64,000 nucleotides of DNA from Rhizobium altiplani (GTDB lineage Bacteria > Pseudomonadota > Alphaproteobacteria > Rhizobiales > Rhizobiaceae). Positions 60,611 through 64,000 of the stretch are shown piece by piece (position 1 is the first letter of the stretch; each line of letters starts with the position of its first letter). The translations under genes and the position numbers were made by a program. Below the pieces are notes generated by a model. That model was given only the letters and a program-made list of their open reading frames with translations. It was not told where the DNA came from and ran no database searches. The stretch covers positions 1-64,000 of the forward strand of contig NZ_LNCD01000105.1 in NCBI RefSeq assembly GCF_001542405.1, read 5' to 3'.

Positions 60611-60626
60611 AGGTCCTATAGGACCT
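60611..60626. repeat. Perfect 16-bp palindrome before a small secreted-protein gene
   Basis: AGGTCCTATAGGACCT equals its own reverse complement, and a third half-site (TAGGAC) lies directly upstream at 60604-60609. It is 60 bases before ATG 60686, suiting an operator. A GC-rich hairpin with T-rich tail near 60546-60575 precedes it. Confidence 0.55.
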
Positions 60627-60685
60627 CAAAAACCTGAACCATATGCAGGCCTGGCGCGTTGATCTCCAGAGAAAGGAGACTGACC

Positions 60686-60958
60686 ATGAAACGGTTGATC
60701 ATCGCAATGGCCGGCCTCGCAGCAGTACTGGTGAGTGCTCCTGCCGACGCCCAAGGTGTCTATTTCGAGTTCGGTTCCGGCGGCCACAGGTATTATGATG
60801 ATTCACCACCGCCTCGTTACTACCGATACGGCCCAAGGTACCGTGATTACGACTATGACGGACCGCGCTACGCCCGCCGCGACGTATGCTGGAGGGTGCC
60901 TTACCAGCACCGAAGCCACCACCACTATATCACCAGGTATAGAACGGTTTGCGAATAG
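60686..60958 (+). CDS. Small secreted Tyr/Arg-rich protein
   Basis: A 90-residue protein with signal peptide 1-24 (ending APADAQ). The mature part is dominated by Tyr, Arg, Asp and Pro (PPPRYYRYGPRYRDYDYDGP) and ends with two cysteines flanking a His cluster (HRSHHHY). Such low-complexity exported proteins are common in rhizobia and unassigned. AAAGGAG precedes ATG 60686. A terminator follows. Confidence 0.75.
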   Translation: MKRLIIAMAGLAAVLVSAPADAQGVYFEFGSGGHRYYDDSPPPRYYRYGPRYRDYDYDGPRYARRDVCWRVPYQHRSHHHYITRYRTVCE

Positions 60959-60965
60959 AGAATCG

Positions 60966-60989
60966 GCCTCGCGTGAAGCGAGGCTTTTT
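60966..60989 (+). terminator. Rho-independent terminator
   Basis: GCCTCGC (60966-60972) pairs with GCGAGGC (60978-60984), loop GTGAA, then TTTTT. The following stretch to 61334 shows no gene. Confidence 0.85.
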
Positions 60990-61334
60990 CTCAGGGACCT
61001 GGCGTTTCTGCCGTCATCCGCCCTAGACGCCCCAGCCTGATTTTGCCGCGTTGGCCGTCCCACCTATGCACGGCGGTTTTCTCGGGCCTACTTCTCCCGG
61101 TCCTCAAGGCAGAACTGTCTCACCAAAATCGGTCTGAGGTCGCGGATCGGGCGAGCCCTTGTGTTTGGCTGTGATCGAGCTGTTTTAGATGGGCGGCGCG
61201 CTGCCGGGCGCTGGCAAGGATGCTCACGAATTGGCTCAATTAGCGTGCAAGATCGGAAGGGCAGCCATGCATCAGCGGCCTTGGTAAATCATAGCGATGC
61301 GCTATCTATCTCCGTGCAATACAAGGAGAAAATG

Positions 61335-61856
61335 ATGAAGAAGATTGCAACCGCAGTTGCTGCCGTATCGCTGATGCAAGCCTTGGCCACGAGCGTCGGT
61401 GCTGCCGATTTGGTCACCACTTATAAGCAGCCCGAGCCCGACCTGAGTGACGGCGTCAAGATCGGGATTCTGACCTGTGACGTCGGTGGCGGTGTCGGTT
61501 ATGTCCTCGGTTCGGCAAAATCGGTCGATTGCGTTTTCAGCCCGACATCGGGCAGCGAGACGCAGGATCGGTACGCGGGTGCGATCCGCAAACTGGGCGT
61601 TGATGTCGGATTTACCACGCGCGGCCGGATTGTGTGGGCGGTGTTTGCGCCGACGACGGGATACCATCGCGGTTCGCTGGGCGGCCTTTACCAGGGCGCA
61701 TCGGCCGAAGCGACGCTTGTCGCCGGTGTTGGTGCCAACATCCTCGTCGGCGGCACCAGTGGCTCGGTGCAGTTGCAGACGCTGAGCGTGACCGGACAGC
61801 TCGGCCTCAACGTTGCCGCTACCGGAACGTCCATGACGTTGACGCCACAAGGCTAA
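61335..61856 (+). CDS. DUF992 secreted protein
   Basis: A 173-residue exported protein. Signal peptide residues 1-25 (ALATSVGAAD). The DUF992 core is visible: KIGILTCDVGGGVGYVLGSA with one Cys, KSVDCVFSPTSG with a second, and LGVDVGFTTRGRIVWAVFAP; the C-terminal part is a Gly/Ala/Thr-rich beta pattern. AAGGAG precedes ATG 61335 (ATG 61332 also possible). The family is alphaproteobacterial, with no known function. Confidence 0.85.
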   Translation: MKKIATAVAAVSLMQALATSVGAADLVTTYKQPEPDLSDGVKIGILTCDVGGGVGYVLGSAKSVDCVFSPTSGSETQDRYAGAIRKLGVDVGFTTRGRIVWAVFAPTTGYHRGSLGGLYQGASAEATLVAGVGANILVGGTSGSVQLQTLSVTGQLGLNVAATGTSMTLTPQG

Positions 61857-61948
61857 CGGCGTCTCGCCGGCTATCGATTGGCGCGCTCTTGAATAAATCT
61901 GGCCGCATTCTTGTGCGGCCAGCTTGGGCTTCGGCTCAGGAGGGAGAG

Positions 61949-62200
61949 ATGAGATATACCCCAATAATCATGGCGATAGCGCTTGCCGGCTGCAACACGA
62001 CTGCACCGCCGCTTGAGCCTGTGCCGGGAAGCCTGACCTATGGACGCGTCGTGCGCTCGCCGTACCCGCCGGGAACGGTGATCAATAACACGTTCCTGGG
62101 AAAATGGGGTTACCGCACATTCGAGAAATACGTGGTCCAGCCTGATGGAACGCTTAAGTTGACCTCCCAGCAGACGGCCCCGGATTTTCTGGTCTTCTGA
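61949..62200 (+). CDS. Small lipoprotein
   Basis: An 83-residue protein whose signal ends in IALAGC, a good lipobox with Cys near residue 15. The mature part (TYGRVVRSPYPPGTVINNTF) resembles no family I can name. AGGAGGGAGAG fixes ATG 61949. It lies 92 bases after the DUF992 gene on the same strand. Confidence 0.7.
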   Translation: MRYTPIIMAIALAGCNTTAPPLEPVPGSLTYGRVVRSPYPPGTVINNTFLGKWGYRTFEKYVVQPDGTLKLTSQQTAPDFLVF

Positions 62201-62214
62201 TATTTTCGCTGCCG

Positions 62215-62400
62215 CTATCGAAGTTTCGGTGGCTTACTGGTCATATTCGCCTGAATTTCGTGTTCAGGGACGTGGCGCCCGAGGAGCTTGTGCAATTTGC
62301 GCTCTTCGGCGGAATCGGCACCGTTCCGCCTGCCTTGGTTGGCGATGCTCCGGCCCCTCGGCCCCGGATTTCTAATCTGTCGGTTTTGCGTGCTGTGCAT
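62215..62400 (-). CDS. Hypothetical 61-residue basic protein
   Basis: A cationic, hydrophilic peptide (QIRNPGPRGRSIANQGRRNG, then EERKLHKLLGRHVPEHEIQA) with no signal. ATG 62400 has GGAGGGAGGAAAG upstream on this strand, one of the best ribosome sites here. It lies 102 bases after the transglycosylase stop on the same strand. Unknown function. Confidence 0.5.
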   Translation of the reverse strand: MHSTQNRQIRNPGPRGRSIANQGRRNGADSAEERKLHKLLGRHVPEHEIQANMTSKPPKLR

Positions 62401-62502
62401 GGCTCTTTCCTCCCTCCGGGGGAAACGCACAACTCGCGCCAAAGTTCATGGCTCCACCGGAAAATTCGCCGTCGCCGATCCGCAGCAGGGGCCGAAATGG
62501 TT

Positions 62503-63444
62503 TCAGTTTCGGAAGACGGTGCAGGCTGCCCCGGCGGCACGGACAGTCATGCAAACCTTGTCAGCTTCAGCGCGAGTCTCTCTGCCGATACGAGCAGCAA
62601 AGCGCGGCCTGAAGCCAAAGCTGCGATCCCGCATGCGCACGATGACCGGCTCCTCGCTCGCGAGAGGTGCGGGAAGTTGACGTGCGACTGCGGTAAATAG
62701 GCGAAGTGCTGCGGCATCGTTACTATTTGCCGCAAGCTGGGCGCCCCATGGCGCCCACTGACCCTGTTGGACCGAGGCGGTTTCGGTCAGGCGGCGCTTG
62801 CTGGCAAGCTCTATGCAACCATCGATGAAGGATTTGTCCGGAATGAGAAACTGCGCAGCCTCGACAGGCGGATCGTTCTTCCACTGATCGATCGTATTCG
62901 CCGTGATGTCAAGAACGTAGCTGCGTGTCTCGAAGGGCAGCAGGCCCGTATCGAGATAGTCGGAGAGGCCCTGCTCGCCGGCATTATAGGCCGCGGCAGC
63001 GAGGCCGAGATTGCCAAAGCGTATTCGCAGCTCGTCGAGGTAGCGCGCTGATTCCTTGAGGGATTCGAGGATATCGAAACTATCCCTCAATCCGCGCAGC
63101 CTTGCGGTGCCAGGCATGAACTGCGCAATGCCCTGCGCGCCTTTGGGACTGATGGCGCCTGCCTGAAAACGGCTTTCCCGCCAGATCAACCGGGCGAAAT
63201 ATTCCGGCGGCAGGTCGTTTTCCCGCGCGAAGTGATCGATCGCGATGCAGAGATCGCGACCGTAAGTTTCGCGGGTGATACATAGGCGCTCGCCAGAGGT
63301 CGGCATGTCGAGGGAATAGACACAGACACGATGCGACGTTGCAGCGGGCGGCTGGGAGAGGGCCATCTGGGTAAGTGCCAACAGAAAGCTGGCCACCAGC
63401 GCTACGATGCGTGCTTTGCCAAACGATACGCCCACCGCAGCCAT
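62503..63444 (-). CDS. Lytic murein transglycosylase (SLT family)
   Basis: A 313-residue exported peptidoglycan-cleaving enzyme. A signal peptide (IVALVASFLLALTQMALS) covers residues 12-30. The SLT core has the catalytic Glu in LIWRESRFQAGAISPKGAQG near residue 87, GIAQFMPGTA, and AAAAYNAGEQGLSDYL near 136. It cuts glycan strands in the periplasm, for wall turnover or to make room for secretion machinery. The ATG at 63444 was chosen because a signal peptide follows directly; a longer frame reaches 63543. The C-terminal 100 residues are unlike a known domain. Confidence 0.87.
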   Translation of the reverse strand: MAAVGVSFGKARIVALVASFLLALTQMALSQPPAATSHRVCVYSLDMPTSGERLCITRETYGRDLCIAIDHFARENDLPPEYFARLIWRESRFQAGAISPKGAQGIAQFMPGTARLRGLRDSFDILESLKESARYLDELRIRFGNLGLAAAAYNAGEQGLSDYLDTGLLPFETRSYVLDITANTIDQWKNDPPVEAAQFLIPDKSFIDGCIELASKRRLTETASVQQGQWAPWGAQLAANSNDAAALRLFTAVARQLPAPLASEEPVIVRMRDRSFGFRPRFAARIGRETRAEADKVCMTVRAAGAACTVFRN

Positions 63445-63655
63445 CGTCCCTCTGTCGCCATTCCTGACTTTCTGGATCGAGCCGGAAAAGATACGCCCGT
63501 CAATGATGACGGGCGGAGTTGGGAGATTAATACGCACCCGCACGTTAGCAATCTTGAATATGGCGTCAAGTCAGAAACGGAGCATGGAAGCTTTTTGCCA
63601 TTTGCCGCGGCTCGACTATTGTCGGCGAAAGAGTTCCCGATTCAGCGAGGCCGCC

Positions 63656-64000
63656 ATGAGACTTTCCGCCTGCATCGAATGGTTGTTCGCAGCTGACGCC
63701 GACAACTTCGCGGACAGGATCCGCCTTGCGCACGCGCACGGCGTGGAGGCAGTCGAATTCTGGAAGTGGACGAACAAGGATATCGGCAGCATCGAATGGG
63801 CGCTGACGGAAACCGGCATAGAACTCACGAGTTTTGTGGCGGAACCGATGATTGCCCTGACAGACAGAACCAATAAGGAAGCGTTTCTGAAAGGTCTGAA
63901 AAGTTCGATCGCAACGGCAAGACGCCTCGGCGCGCACACCCTGATTGCGCAGGCAGGTGATGATCTTGCCGGCAAGTCCCGCGAGGAGCAGAAGGCAGCG
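63656..64000 (+). CDS. Hydroxypyruvate isomerase-like TIM-barrel protein (3' end beyond window)
   Basis: The first 115 residues are present. MRLSACIEWLFAADADNFAD and AHAHGVEAVEFWKWTNKDIG are typical of sugar phosphate isomerase/epimerase (AP endonuclease 2-like) barrels, notably the hydroxypyruvate isomerase/OtnI group. Later LGAHTLIAQAGDD is the strand bearing a metal region. GCGAGG precedes ATG 63656. The frame is open to the window end. Confidence 0.75.
   Translation, partial: MRLSACIEWLFAADADNFADRIRLAHAHGVEAVEFWKWTNKDIGSIEWALTETGIELTSFVAEPMIALTDRTNKEAFLKGLKSSIATARRLGAHTLIAQAGDDLAGKSREEQKAA

Overview
The window reads as a chromosome segment of a Rhizobiaceae alphaproteobacterium, most like Sinorhizobium/Ensifer or a close Rhizobium. 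Reasons: high GC with long antisense shadow frames; the order folA - hflK - hflC - degP - GNAT - serB/miaA - ilvI - ilvH, which I recall from Sinorhizobium; promoters of the form cTTGAC-N17-CTATAt; and typical rhizobial small envelope families (BA14K, DUF992, DUF1236). All names come from reading the translations; no database search was possible.

Region 1 (1-10973) is one long plus-strand catabolic locus. A four-part CUT1 sugar ABC transporter is followed by two GMC flavoenzymes, a Gfo/Idh/MocA dehydrogenase and a fumarate-reductase-like flavoprotein. It looks like uptake plus stepwise oxidation of an unidentified carbohydrate or glycoside. Region 2 (11298-23105) is core: folA, the HflKC membrane protease regulators, DegP, serB back to back with miaA, a HerA-type ATPase, then ilvIH. 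In front of ilvI is a branched-chain-amino-acid leader peptide with a terminator, a ribosome-dependent attenuator.

Region 3 (23144-31698) holds a LysR regulator and Old Yellow Enzyme pair, a broken aldo/keto reductase, a LysE exporter behind a perfect inverted repeat, a cobalt-type nitrile hydratase operon, a secreted-protein/ECF sigma/anti-sigma operon and a RecD-like helicase. Region 4 (31715-43721) is rich in regulators (MerR-LuxR fusion, HxlR, TetR, MarR-GNAT, Lrp/AsnC, AraC, TetR), each beside a plausible target: quinone reductase, MFS pump, racemase, alcohol dehydrogenase, ilvC. PdxJ and a type II NADH dehydrogenase also lie here.

Region 5 (43767-49128) carries ilvC, ilvE and a PLP aminotransferase, so four branched-chain genes (ilvI, ilvH, ilvC, ilvE) lie in 27 kb but in separate transcription units. 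The aminotransferase has upstream an operator-like palindrome almost identical to the one before lysE. Region 6 (49155-56983) has an aldo/keto reductase, an iron/phosphate-ester type ABC transporter followed by an endonuclease/exonuclease/phosphatase-family enzyme and a NUDIX hydrolase, and a PhzF protein.

Region 7 (57108-62400) begins with tRNA-Lys(CTT) and is a loose, gene-poor stretch of small secreted proteins and lipoproteins with several palindromes. It ends in a lytic transglycosylase and the start of a TIM-barrel isomerase cut by the window edge. I saw no CRISPR array, insertion sequence, integrase or rRNA gene.
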